Part shown: in pieces, positions 6,680-13,019 of the stretch | How the letters are laid out: every line of letters starts with the position of its first letter | Numbering within the stretch: the first letter of the stretch is position 1 | Assembly: GCA_035702985.1 (NCBI GenBank) | Contig: DASSZD010000169.1 | Location: 1-13,019 of the forward strand | Direction: 5' to 3' | DNA length: 13,019 nucleotides | Source of the DNA: JAKAXG01 sp035702985 | GTDB taxonomy: Bacteria > Actinomycetota > Acidimicrobiia > Acidimicrobiales > Palsa-688 | Translations under genes and position numbers: made by a program | Notes under the pieces: generated by a model | Database searches by the model: none | Seen by the model: the letters and a program-made list of their open reading frames with translations, nothing else | What the model was told of the DNA's origin: nothing

Positions 6680-7550
6680 AGGCCCGGTACACCACCGCAC
6701 CGGCGGTGACCCCGGCACCACCGGCGACCAGCAGCACGGTGGTCCCGGGGGCGATCCGGTTCCGGCGGCGGGCGGCGTCGAACACCGCTATGGGGGCGAC
6801 CGTGTGCAGCCCCTCGGCGGCCGCCACGAACCTGTCGGCAGCTATGCCGGTCCGGGCGGCCAGCCCCGTCACCAGTTCGGGCAGTCCCGGCGAGACCAGC
6901 ACCACGTCCACGTCCCCAGCTGCCAGTTCCTCGTCCTCCATCACCGCCGCCACCGCGACCGACGAGGCGTCGGTCAGCCTGTCGGCGTACCCGGGGACGC
7001 GGTCCACCACCAGCACGTTCCTCCCGCTGCGCATCCCGACCGTGGTGCGGAAGCTGTCGCCGCCGTCGGGCCGGTTGCACCAGCGGGCCCGGCCCACCCC
7101 GCCCGGCCCGTCGCGGCGACGGCAGACCAGGGCTCCGCCTGCGGGGGAGAACGGAAAGCCGGGAGCCAGGCCGTGCCCCGGATCGGCGTCGCTGGCGACG
7201 ATCAGTGCGGTGGCGACGGTGCCGGCCCGCACGAAGCCGTCGACCACCTGCAGGGCGCTGAGCACACCGGCCGACCCGTTGGCCACGTCGAAGGAGAAGG
7301 TGCCGGCCCCTCCCGGGTACGGATCCGAGGGGTTGGCGCCGATGTCCTCCTGGATCAGCGGAGCCAGCGCCGGCTCGCCCATGTTGCGGTCGTGGTACAG
7401 GCCGGCGTTGACCAGCAGGTCGACTTCGGGGGCGCCCCCGCCGCACTCCTGCAGGGCCGCCCGGCCCGCCGCGTCGGCCAGCCGCCGCGCCGAGCGGCGG
7501 GTGTGCCACCCGCCGGTGACGACCGCCATCCCGTCAATCGTGGTGGGCAT
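6678..7550 (-). CDS. Ketoacyl synthase III-like protein lacking the catalytic triad
   Basis: A 290-residue thiolase-fold protein, shorter than the usual 320-350 of KAS III. The nucleophile-elbow region reads FSFDVANGSAGVLSAL, and it aligns with FDVSNACAGML in the neighbouring active enzyme, so the catalytic Cys is Ser93. The region matching PHQTS reads VSPGLPEL (His to Ser), and the region matching FGNTAS reads EGLHTV (Asn to Leu). The C-terminal strand VLLVAGGAGVTAGAVVYRA still has the thiolase-superfamily end. It is therefore probably not a condensing enzyme itself but a partner subunit, by analogy with PqsB or a chain-length factor. ATG 7550 overlaps the end of the active KAS III gene by 17 bases, which implies coupled translation and fits a 1:1 complex. 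TTG 7577 and ATG 7529 are alternative starts. A divergent acyltransferase using Ser, as in DpsC, is another possibility, though loss of His and Asn argues against it. Confidence 0.8.
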   Translation of the reverse strand: MPTTIDGMAVVTGGWHTRRSARRLADAAGRAALQECGGGAPEVDLLVNAGLYHDRNMGEPALAPLIQEDIGANPSDPYPGGAGTFSFDVANGSAGVLSALQVVDGFVRAGTVATALIVASDADPGHGLAPGFPFSPAGGALVCRRRDGPGGVGRARWCNRPDGGDSFRTTVGMRSGRNVLVVDRVPGYADRLTDASSVAVAAVMEDEELAAGDVDVVLVSPGLPELVTGLAARTGIAADRFVAAAEGLHTVAPIAVFDAARRRNRIAPGTTVLLVAGGAGVTAGAVVYRA

Positions 7551-8580
7551 GACCGGCCACCAGTCCCTCGTCGGCAACGAACAGCACCACCCCGATGACG
7601 ATGCCCGACGCCAGCGCCACCAGGGCCACCCGGTCGCCGGCCCGTATCCGTCCGGCCTGGATCTCCTCGACCAGTGCCACCGTGTGGGTGGTGGAGGCGG
7701 TGTTCCCGAACTGCTCGACGGTCCTGACCGCCGGGTGGGCCGGTTCCCCGCCGAGGGACGCGGTCACCTCCGCCATACCCTTGCGGATGGCCCGGGCCGA
7801 GGTCTGGTGCGGGATGACGTGGTCGATGTCGCCGATCTTCAGCCCGGCCTCGTCCAGAGCCTCCCCGAGCAGCTGCGGGGTGGACCTTATGGCCGCCTTC
7901 TGCAGCGGCCGGGACTGGGTGAACATCCTGGCCCCCGGCTCGTGCGTCGCCGGCCAGGCCAGGCAGAGCCGGCTGTGGTCGGCGACCGTCGTGAACCCGG
8001 ACAGGGTTATTCCCTCCTCGTCGGCGCTCGACCGTTCGACGATCAGCGCCGCTCCCGCGTCACCGAGCGTCAGCGAGGCCAGCTCGCGGCTCATGACGTT
8101 GCGCACGTGGCGGGCGGCGTTGCGACCGATCTGGGAGATGTACTCACCGCTCACCACCATCCCCCGCTCGATGGCCCCGCGGCGGATCCAGTTGTTGAGG
8201 ATGAAGACGCCGGTGAGCATCCCGGCGCAGGCGTTGGACACATCGAAGGTCATGGCCCGGGTCGCTCCGACGGCCTCGGCGACCGCCATGCTGGTCGGCG
8301 GCTCCAGCCACTGGACCAGACCGCCCCGGTACTTGGTGATGCTGCAGTTGATGACCACGTCGAGGTCGGCGCCCCGGCGGTGGCTCGACCGCAGGCAGTC
8401 GAGGGCGGCTCCGGTGGCCAGGCTCAGTGAGTCGTGCTCGCCGCTCGAGACCCGCCTGTCGTAGATGCCGGTGAGGCGTTCCAGGTCGATCCCGGTCCGG
8501 TGCCGGGTCGACTTCATCAGCTCGGCGGTCGGCAGGTGGGTGTCGGGCAGGCACCGCCCGGCCCCGGCGATCCGGGCCAC
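7534..8580 (-). CDS. 3-oxoacyl-ACP/CoA synthase III (FabH/PqsC/OleA-like), catalytically intact
   Basis: A 348-residue KAS III-family condensing enzyme, expected to load an acyl group on cysteine and condense it with a second acyl-CoA or malonyl-thioester. It starts ARIAGAGRCLPDTHL, a typical KAS III first strand. The triad is intact: Cys118 in FDVSNACAGML, His258 in VIPHQTS and Asn293 in FGNTASTTH. The HQxN of housekeeping FabH is replaced by HQTS, which suggests a specialised rather than primary fatty-acid enzyme. GTG 8580 is chosen because GGAGG lies eight bases upstream and the fold begins at once. The frame is open to GTG 8775 and would add 65 residues, but these lack family similarity and a ribosome site. 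It is first in a minus-strand cassette, overlaps the inactive KAS III-like gene, and is followed by an acyl-CoA synthetase. The natural substrate and product cannot be read from the sequence. Confidence 0.9.
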   Translation of the reverse strand: MARIAGAGRCLPDTHLPTAELMKSTRHRTGIDLERLTGIYDRRVSSGEHDSLSLATGAALDCLRSSHRRGADLDVVINCSITKYRGGLVQWLEPPTSMAVAEAVGATRAMTFDVSNACAGMLTGVFILNNWIRRGAIERGMVVSGEYISQIGRNAARHVRNVMSRELASLTLGDAGAALIVERSSADEEGITLSGFTTVADHSRLCLAWPATHEPGARMFTQSRPLQKAAIRSTPQLLGEALDEAGLKIGDIDHVIPHQTSARAIRKGMAEVTASLGGEPAHPAVRTVEQFGNTASTTHTVALVEEIQAGRIRAGDRVALVALASGIVIGVVLFVADEGLVAGHAHHD

Positions 8581-8588
8581 GTTGGGGG

Positions 8589-8593
8589 CCTCC
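8589..8593 (-). promoter_or_regulatory. Shine-Dalgarno site that fixes the KAS III start
   Basis: GGAGG on the minus strand, eight bases before GTG 8580. It supports the shorter 348-residue protein over the open-frame extension to 8775. Confidence 0.7.
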
Positions 8594-8775
8594 GTGCCGT
8601 CCGGGCTGCGCTCGATGAGGAGCCATCCAGGATGCCGGCGGCCGTTCACCCCATCCACGGTGGTCGGCCCGGGCCGGCCCGGCCAGTGTCGAAAGACCCT
8701 CCCTTCCGGCTCCGGCCCGTTCGCGGTGACGTTGGGCTCTACCCCCTCCGGCGCCGGGCCTGCAGTGTGGGACAC
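8594..8775. promoter_or_regulatory. Divergent intergenic region, presumed promoters for the ketosynthase cassette and the exporter genes
   Basis: About 180 bases lie between the minus-strand KAS III ribosome site and the plus-strand small ORF. Promoters for both directions should be here if the chosen starts are right, but no convincing -35/-10 pair was found. GTGT-GGG-ACAC (8765-8775), a four-base dyad, directly abuts the ATG of the small ORF and is a weak operator candidate. The alternative is that this stretch codes for a 65-residue N-terminal extension of the KAS III. Confidence 0.4.
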
Positions 8776-8988
8776 ATGGCAGGAGGGTCACCGGAACCTC
8801 AGCGGCCGGACCGGCCGGGCGCCCCGGAGGACGCCCAGCGGGATCCGCTGGAGGCGGCGCCGCAGGTTCCGCCGGGGATCCTCCTGGGGCCGCCGTCGGG
8901 CTCCCGGCGGCCCCGGGAGGCCAACGGAGCGGTCACGCCCGGCGGCGCCCGGCGGCCCGGCCCGGTGCTGGCCGCACCGGCCGCCTGA
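8776..8988 (+). CDS. Small Pro/Gly/Ala-rich hypothetical protein
   Basis: A 70-residue ORF starting ATG and beginning MAGGSPEPQRPDRPGAPEDA. It is rich in Pro, Gly, Ala and Arg with interspersed Glu/Asp, has no hydrophobic segment, and is probably disordered. Third codon positions are nearly all G or C, like the real genes here, and the stop lies ten bases before the MFS start, which suggests coupled translation. No Shine-Dalgarno sequence is visible. Translation in the MFS frame through the same bases gives an Arg-rich shadow, so an N-terminal fusion to the transporter is unlikely. It is not a recognised family. It may be a real leader protein of the exporter operon or a chance ORF in GC-rich DNA. 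Confidence 0.4.
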   Translation: MAGGSPEPQRPDRPGAPEDAQRDPLEAAPQVPPGILLGPPSGSRRPREANGAVTPGGARRPGPVLAAPAA

Positions 8989-8998
8989 CCCCGGCCAG

Positions 8999-10312
8999 AT
9001 GCAGTCCGCGGGGCTGCGCTCCTGGCAGGACCGGGCGGTGGTGGCCGTGGCGTTGGCCTCGCTCATGGCCGGCGTGGGCGAGTTCGGGGCGGTGGCCGCC
9101 CTCGGGGACGTGTCCCGGGCGTTCGGATCGCACAACCCGGGCACCACCATCGCCGACCAGGCCGGGCTGTCGGGGACCAGCTTGGGCGCCGGCCTGGCCG
9201 TCATCCGGCTGGCCTCGGTCGGCGGGCTGCTGGTCGCCGGGCTGGCCGACCGGTTCGGCCGGCGCCGGACCATCCTGCTCACCGTCACGGCCGGCCTGGT
9301 GCTCACCGCCGCCACCGCCACCAGCCCGGGGTACTGGTGGTTCGTGGCGGTGTTCGCCGCCGGTCGCCCCTTCCTGTCTGCGACCAACTCTGTGAGCGCC
9401 GTCAGCGCCGCCGAGCACACCGGGTCGGACTCCCGGTCCAAGGCCCTGGCGCTCGTGGCCGCCGGGTACGGGATCGGGGCCGGCCTGACCGCCATCGTGC
9501 ACGGACTGGCCGGATCGCAGCTGGGCTTCCGCGGGGTCTTCGCGTTCGCGGCGTTGCCGCTGGTGCTCCTGCCGCTGATCCGCCGGTGGGCCAAGGAGCC
9601 CGACCGGTTCGCGCTGGCAGCCGCGGCCCACCCGGCGGAGCTGCCCGTGATCGCCGCCGTGAGCGGCCCGTTCCGCAGGCGGCTGGCGGTCGTGGCGGTG
9701 ATCGCCTTCGCCCTGTCCATGATCACCGGGCCGGGCACGGGCTTCGTGTTCCTCTACGCCCAGAACGTGCGGCACGTGCCGGGCTACCTGACCGCCTCCA
9801 TGGTGGTCGCGGCGGGGGCGTCCGGCCTGGCCGGCCTGCTGGCTGGTCGCTGGATGGCCGACCGCCTGGGGCGCCGGGTCACATCGGCGGTGGGCATGTG
9901 CGGGTTGGCCGGCCTGGGCCTGGTCACTTACGCCGGAAGCGGGTGGACCCTCGTCGCCGGCTACGTCCTGGGCGTGGGGGCCGGATCGATGATCGCGCCC
10001 GCCACCGGTCCGTTGATCACCGAGGTCTTCCCCACCCCGATACGGGCGTCGGTCATGGGGTGGTGGACGGCGGCCGGTGTGGTGGGGGCGGCCGCCGGGC
10101 TGCTGCTCTTCGGGGCGGTGGCCGACGCGGGCGGGATGTTCTGGGCGGCGGCCGCCGCCACCTTCCTACCCGCCACCCTGGCCGTACCGCTGTTCTGGCT
10201 CCTGCCCGAACCGGTGGGCCGGGAACCCGAGGACCTGTGCCCCGAGCCCATCCGGGCCGAGCCGTTCGCCTCTAACCGGTCGACCGTACGGGAATACAGG
10301 GTGGACCCGTGA
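8999..10312 (+). CDS. MFS transporter
   Basis: A 437-residue twelve-helix major facilitator superfamily permease in the cytoplasmic membrane. The first helix begins at about residue 13 (AVVAVALASLMAGVGEFGAV). The loop 2-3 signature GLADRFGRRRT and its half-repeat WMADRLGRRVT after helix 8 are both intact, which places it near the sugar/metabolite (SP/AAHS-like) transporters. The periplasmic loop after helix 1 is longer than average (about residues 36-60). The C-terminal tail from LPEPVGREPEDL on is hydrophilic. ATG 8999 is chosen because helix 1 follows immediately; the longer open frame to 8465 is Arg-rich nonsense. It sits ten bases after the small ORF and overlaps the HAD-ATPase gene by GTGA. 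It is divergent from the ketosynthase cassette, so it might export that product, but substrate and direction are unknown. Confidence 0.88.
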   Translation: MQSAGLRSWQDRAVVAVALASLMAGVGEFGAVAALGDVSRAFGSHNPGTTIADQAGLSGTSLGAGLAVIRLASVGGLLVAGLADRFGRRRTILLTVTAGLVLTAATATSPGYWWFVAVFAAGRPFLSATNSVSAVSAAEHTGSDSRSKALALVAAGYGIGAGLTAIVHGLAGSQLGFRGVFAFAALPLVLLPLIRRWAKEPDRFALAAAAHPAELPVIAAVSGPFRRRLAVVAVIAFALSMITGPGTGFVFLYAQNVRHVPGYLTASMVVAAGASGLAGLLAGRWMADRLGRRVTSAVGMCGLAGLGLVTYAGSGWTLVAGYVLGVGAGSMIAPATGPLITEVFPTPIRASVMGWWTAAGVVGAAAGLLLFGAVADAGGMFWAAAAATFLPATLAVPLFWLLPEPVGREPEDLCPEPIRAEPFASNRSTVREYRVDP

Positions 10313-12039
10313 ACGGCCCCGGCTTCTTCCACGCCGTCGCCTTGGACTACGACGGCACCCTGGTCGAGGCGGAGACGCCGGGAGAGGAACTCCTGGCCGC
10401 CATCGAGGCGACCCGCCGGGCCGGCCGGAAAGCCGTGCTGGTCACCGGACGGATCCTCAGCGAACTGCGCGGCGTGTTCCCCGATGTCGACACCACGTTC
10501 GACCTGCTCGTCGGGGAGAACGGGGCGGTGATCTCCGTGGGCGGCCGGGACCGACCGGTGGCACCTCCGGTGCCAGTCGAGCTGGACGACCAGCTGAGAG
10601 CCCGCAACGTGGAATTCCAGCGGGGGCAGGCGCTGCTCGCCTGCCGGGGTGAGGACGAGCAGCAGGTGCTGGCCGCGGTGCGCGAGCTGGGCCTGGAACT
10701 GCAGCTGACCCGGAACCGGGGCGCCCTGATGGTCCTCCCGGCGGGGGTGACCAAGGGCACCGGGCTGTTCGAGGGTCTGGCCTTCCTGGGCATCTCCCAC
10801 CACAACGTGGTGGCGGTCGGCGACGCCGAGAACGATCACTCCCTGCTCGACGGGGCGGAGCTGGGCGTGGCCGTGGCCAACGCGGTGGGTTCGCTCAAGG
10901 CGCACGCCGACCTGGTCCTGGAACGGCCCGACGGGGCGGGGGCGGCGGCGCTCCTGCGGGGCCCGGTCCTGGCCGGGCAGGAGCGGGTGCACTCCCGGCG
11001 CTGGCAGGTCGACCTGGGTGAGACCCCCGACGGGCTGCGAGTCACCATCCCGGCCTCTCAGATCAACCTGCTGATCACCGGGCCACCGAGGTGGGGCAAG
11101 TCCTATCTGGCCGGCTCCATCGCCGAGAAACTGGTCGGGCTGAGGTACTCGGTGCTGGTCCTCGATCCGGAGGGGGACCACACCGCCCTCGGCCACCTCC
11201 GGGGGGTGCTGGTGGTCGGGGGGCGGGATCGCCTTCCGTCGCCGGGCGAGCTGGACCGGCTCATCGCCCACCGCTTCAGCAGCGTGGTGCTGGACATGTC
11301 GGGACTGGCCCCGGCCGAGCGGGCCGTGTACATGCGGGAGATCCCACGGATGATCGAGGCCGAACGGGCGGCCACCGGCCTACCCCACTGGCTGATCCTG
11401 GACGAGGCGCAGGACGCGCTGGGCCGGGACAGCGGCCCGGCGGCCTTTCCCGGGCCGGAGACCACGGGTTTCTGCCTGGTGACCCACCTTCCCGGCGAGT
11501 TGTGCCCGGACGCCCTGCGGGCGGTGGACGCGCTGATCAGCCTCGGCGGTTCCGCCGACGTCGAGCGCTCGGCCGCCCTCATCTCGGCGGCCGGAGGACT
11601 GCCGGGCGTCGCCGCCCGGCGCCTCGCCGGCTCGGCCGGCGCCGGCCTGGCGGTCCTGGCCGACCGGGCCGGGCACGCCACGGTGTTCCGGATGGCCGGG
11701 CGCGGCACCCGCCACCTGCGTCACTGGCACAAGTACTCGACCGGCGGCTTGATCTGGGAGCGTCGCTTCCACTTCCGCAGCGATCCCGACACCCTCACCG
11801 GATCGACGGCGGCGAACATCGAGGACCTGGAGCGGGAGCTGCGCGGCTGCCCCGACTCCGTGGTCGTCCACCACTGCCGGCACGCCGACCTGTCGCGCTG
11901 GGTGGCCGAGGTCCTCGGCGATCCCGTCCTGGCAGCGGCGGTGGCCGGGATCGAGTCCGACCTGAACGCCGGCCGGGTCCCGGTGCACCAGGCCCGGGAG
12001 AAGCTGATCTCCGCCGTGGAGGAGCGCTATCCGGGCTGA
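10309..12039 (+). CDS. HAD phosphatase fused to a HerA/FtsK-like P-loop ATPase
   Basis: A 576-residue two-module protein. Residues 1-215 are a Cof-type (IIB) HAD hydrolase: nucleophile motif LDYDGTLVEA with Asp13 and Asp15, motif II VLVTGR with Thr46, the lysine motif in AGVTKGTG, and VGDAENDHSLL with Asp172, Asn175 and Asp176. All catalytic positions are present, so it should dephosphorylate a small phosphorylated metabolite. Residues 250-480 form a P-loop ATPase with Walker A GPPRWGKS (Gly258-Ser265) and Walker B HWLILDEAQDA (Asp365-Glu366), resembling the HerA/DUF87-type core. Residues 480-576 form a helical C-terminal region beginning HWHKYSTGG and containing VVVHHCRHADLSRWV, which may be a DUF5752-like module (uncertain). 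Its GTG start overlaps the MFS stop (GTGA), so it is translationally coupled to the transporter. Substrate, nucleic-acid link and the reason for the fusion are unknown. Confidence 0.85.
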   Translation: MNGPGFFHAVALDYDGTLVEAETPGEELLAAIEATRRAGRKAVLVTGRILSELRGVFPDVDTTFDLLVGENGAVISVGGRDRPVAPPVPVELDDQLRARNVEFQRGQALLACRGEDEQQVLAAVRELGLELQLTRNRGALMVLPAGVTKGTGLFEGLAFLGISHHNVVAVGDAENDHSLLDGAELGVAVANAVGSLKAHADLVLERPDGAGAAALLRGPVLAGQERVHSRRWQVDLGETPDGLRVTIPASQINLLITGPPRWGKSYLAGSIAEKLVGLRYSVLVLDPEGDHTALGHLRGVLVVGGRDRLPSPGELDRLIAHRFSSVVLDMSGLAPAERAVYMREIPRMIEAERAATGLPHWLILDEAQDALGRDSGPAAFPGPETTGFCLVTHLPGELCPDALRAVDALISLGGSADVERSAALISAAGGLPGVAARRLAGSAGAGLAVLADRAGHATVFRMAGRGTRHLRHWHKYSTGGLIWERRFHFRSDPDTLTGSTAANIEDLERELRGCPDSVVVHHCRHADLSRWVAEVLGDPVLAAAVAGIESDLNAGRVPVHQAREKLISAVEERYPG

Positions 12040-12048
12040 TCGGGGCGG

Positions 12049-12498
12049 TCAGGTCGTGACCGGGACCGGGCTGTCCCGCTGGGCGGAGGCCGCCTCACCG
12101 GCGATGGGCCGGCACAGGTCGGCGAGCTGCGCGGCCAGCAGGGGAAGCAGATCGTCGATGCTCACCATGCCGACGAACCGCCCCGCTCTCGTCACCGCCA
12201 GGCGCCTCACCGCGTGGGAGCGGAACAGCCGGTAGGCGTCCTGCACGTCATCGTCGGCGTCCAGGGTGGCAACCGGGGTGCTCATCACGCCGTCGATCCT
12301 GGCGTCGGGCGGCAGGCCCCTGGCCATGACCCGCCGTACCAGATCCCGGTCCGTGACGATCCCGACCAGTCTCCCGTCGGCATCCACGACGGCCAGGCTC
12401 CCCACCCCCGCCTGCTCCATCAGCCCGGCGGATTCGGCCACCGTCTGCTCCGGATGGACACCGACGGCGGAACGGCGCACCAACTCAGCAATTCGCAT
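12049..12498 (-). CDS. Two-CBS-domain protein
   Basis: A 149-residue stand-alone CBS pair, a module that binds adenosine nucleotides (AMP, ATP, NAD or similar) and usually regulates a partner or senses energy state. CBS1 (about 7-62) reads VGVHPEQTVAESAGLM and then LVGIVTDRDLV. CBS2 (about 70-130) reads VMSTPVATLDADDDVQDAYRLF and then FVGMVSIDDLL. The TDRD and SIDD segments carry the ribose-contacting Asp seen in ligand-binding CBS domains. The ATG at 12498 follows AGGGAG by five bases; an in-frame ATG seven codons upstream has no ribosome site. A 20-residue tail (IAGEAASAQRDSPVPVTT) ends the protein. It converges on the HAD-ATPase gene with nine bases between stops, and is divergent from the PAS gene to its right. 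The partner is not identifiable. Confidence 0.9.
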   Translation of the reverse strand: MRIAELVRRSAVGVHPEQTVAESAGLMEQAGVGSLAVVDADGRLVGIVTDRDLVRRVMARGLPPDARIDGVMSTPVATLDADDDVQDAYRLFRSHAVRRLAVTRAGRFVGMVSIDDLLPLLAAQLADLCRPIAGEAASAQRDSPVPVTT

Positions 12499-12660
12499 GT
12501 CGTCTCCCTTCCGCTCCATTCGAACGCCGGCTGCGGCGACGGCGCCAGGGCCCAACGGCCCGGCCCGGACGGCCCCGGCGCGACCCTGCGGGTATCGGGC
12601 CACGGCACCGACCGGCGACCCGGCGGTGGGGCCGGCGGGCCGGGGCCGTATGCTGGGGCG
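12499..12660. promoter_or_regulatory. Divergent CBS/PAS intergenic region
   Basis: About 160 very GC-rich bases separate two divergent starts. The AGGGAG ribosome site of the CBS gene is at the left end and the TATGCT box of the PAS gene at the right end. No clear promoter for the CBS gene was found. Open frames across it are Arg/Pro/Gly-rich and look non-coding. Confidence 0.5.
12649..12654 (+). promoter_or_regulatory. -10 box of a leaderless PAS-gene transcript
   Basis: TATGCT is followed by six bases (GGGGCG) and then GTG 12661. That spacing puts the transcription start at the start codon, the usual actinobacterial leaderless arrangement, and explains the absence of a usable ribosome site. 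No convincing -35 is visible. Confidence 0.55.
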
Positions 12661-13019
12661 GTGAGCGACCTGGCCGACCTCCTCCGCCCCCTCGCGGAGG
12701 ATGGCCTGGGGAGCCTGGGAGTGCTCCTGGACCAGCTGGACGACGGCATCGCTGTGTTCGACTCCGACTGGAACGTGGTGTGGCTGAACCGGACCGGCGC
12801 CCGGCTCCTTCAGAGGCCGGCGTCGGAGCTGATCGGACGGAACCTGTGGGCCACCTTCCCGGGCTCGGAGGAGACCCAGGTCTACCGGGAGTACCACCGG
12901 GCCGTGGCCGAGCAGCGCGAGATCGAGTTCGAGGTCCTGTACGGCCCGCTGGGCGGGTGGTTCGAGGTGCGGGCCATACCCACCCCGGGTGGCCTGCTGG
13001 CCCTCTACCGCAACGTGAC
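12661..13019 (+). CDS. PAS-domain signalling protein, N-terminal part (runs off the right edge)
   Basis: The visible 119 residues start with a short helix (SDLADLLRPLAEDGLGSL) and continue into one PAS domain from about residue 22: LLDQLDDGIAVFDSDWNVVW, NRTGARLLQRPASELIGRNL, then LGGWFEVRAIPTPGGLLALY, the typical WFEVRAxPxPxGL end of PAS_4-type folds. The output domain lies beyond the window. Histidine kinase, PP2C/SpoIIE phosphatase, GGDEF and GAF-LuxR are all common partners, so no choice is made. GTG 12661 is taken because a TATGCT box ends six bases upstream (leaderless), and the PAS fold follows at normal distance. GTG 12721 would cut into the first helix. Confidence 0.8.
   Translation, partial: MSDLADLLRPLAEDGLGSLGVLLDQLDDGIAVFDSDWNVVWLNRTGARLLQRPASELIGRNLWATFPGSEETQVYREYHRAVAEQREIEFEVLYGPLGGWFEVRAIPTPGGLLALYRNV

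Noticed and set aside
6586..7509. N-terminal extension of the acyl-CoA synthetase to a 935-residue protein
   Set aside because: The extra part is Arg/Gly/Pro-rich, overlaps the KAS III-like gene in another frame of the same strand, and a strong AGGAGG-N8-GTG marks the true start at 6585.
4702..8580. OleABCD olefin biosynthesis locus
   Set aside because: An OleA-like KAS III and an AMP-forming enzyme are present, but the ligase has long-chain acyl-CoA synthetase motifs, and no alpha/beta hydrolase (OleB) or SDR (OleD) is found in the window.
8581..8775. 65-residue N-terminal extension of the KAS III
   Set aside because: It has no family similarity and no ribosome site at 8775, whereas GGAGG-N8-GTG at 8580 is followed directly by the KAS III first strand. 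It is not fully excluded, because third-position GC is fairly high.
8465..8998. MFS transporter with a 178-residue N-terminal extension
   Set aside because: The extension is Arg-rich shadow sequence across the divergent region and the KAS III gene. ATG 8999 gives a normal MFS N-terminus.
9961..11271. 436-residue minus-strand frame opposite the MFS and HAD-ATPase genes
   Set aside because: It is antisense to two well-supported genes and shows no recognisable domain.
1..13019. CRISPR arrays, tRNA/rRNA genes, insertion sequences, prophage
   Set aside because: No spaced direct repeats, tRNA cloverleaf or T-arm, transposase or integrase motifs were found on either strand.

Overview
The window is very GC-rich, with GC-dominated third codon positions, frequent GTG starts and tightly packed genes. 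Gene content (actinobacterial-type VapBC, DedA, multi-PAS GGDEF-EAL protein, a ketosynthase III pair with an acyl-CoA synthetase, and an HAD-ATPase fusion) fits a high-GC actinobacterium (Actinomycetota). An environmental lineage such as Acidimicrobiia is possible, but this is inference because no marker gene is present.

Layout. (1) 1-573, minus strand: a VapBC-type toxin-antitoxin pair. The PIN toxin is cut by the left edge, and its GTG start overlaps the antitoxin stop by one base. (2) 574-1113: about 540 bases with no convincing intact gene, but with a TTGACA box next to a perfect 15-base palindrome and a possible 3' relict of a minus-strand gene. (3) 1114-1743, plus: a DedA membrane protein followed by an intrinsic terminator. 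(4) 1825-4680, plus: a large membrane protein with three PAS domains and GGDEF and EAL domains, whose motifs for making, sensing and degrading cyclic-di-GMP all look intact. (5) 8580 down to 4702, minus: a three-gene cassette made of an intact ketoacyl synthase III, a second shorter KAS III-like protein that has lost its catalytic triad, and a long-chain acyl-CoA synthetase. (6) 8776-12039, plus, divergent from the cassette: a small Pro-rich ORF, an MFS transporter, and a fusion of an HAD phosphatase to a P-loop ATPase that overlaps the transporter by GTGA. (7) 12498 down to 12049, minus: a two-CBS-domain protein. (8) 12661 to the right edge, plus: the start of a PAS-domain signalling protein, probably leaderless.

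The most interesting part is the cassette in (5). One ketosynthase has Cys118/His258/Asn293. Its overlapping neighbour has Ser, Ser and Leu at the aligned positions. This is the arrangement of a heterodimeric condensing enzyme with one dead subunit, as in PqsBC, here next to a fatty-acyl activating enzyme and divergent from a transporter. A fatty-acid-derived product that is made and perhaps exported is a reasonable hypothesis, but the product cannot be read from sequence. The signalling genes (GGDEF-EAL, PAS, CBS) and the toxin-antitoxin pair show no sequence link to that pathway.
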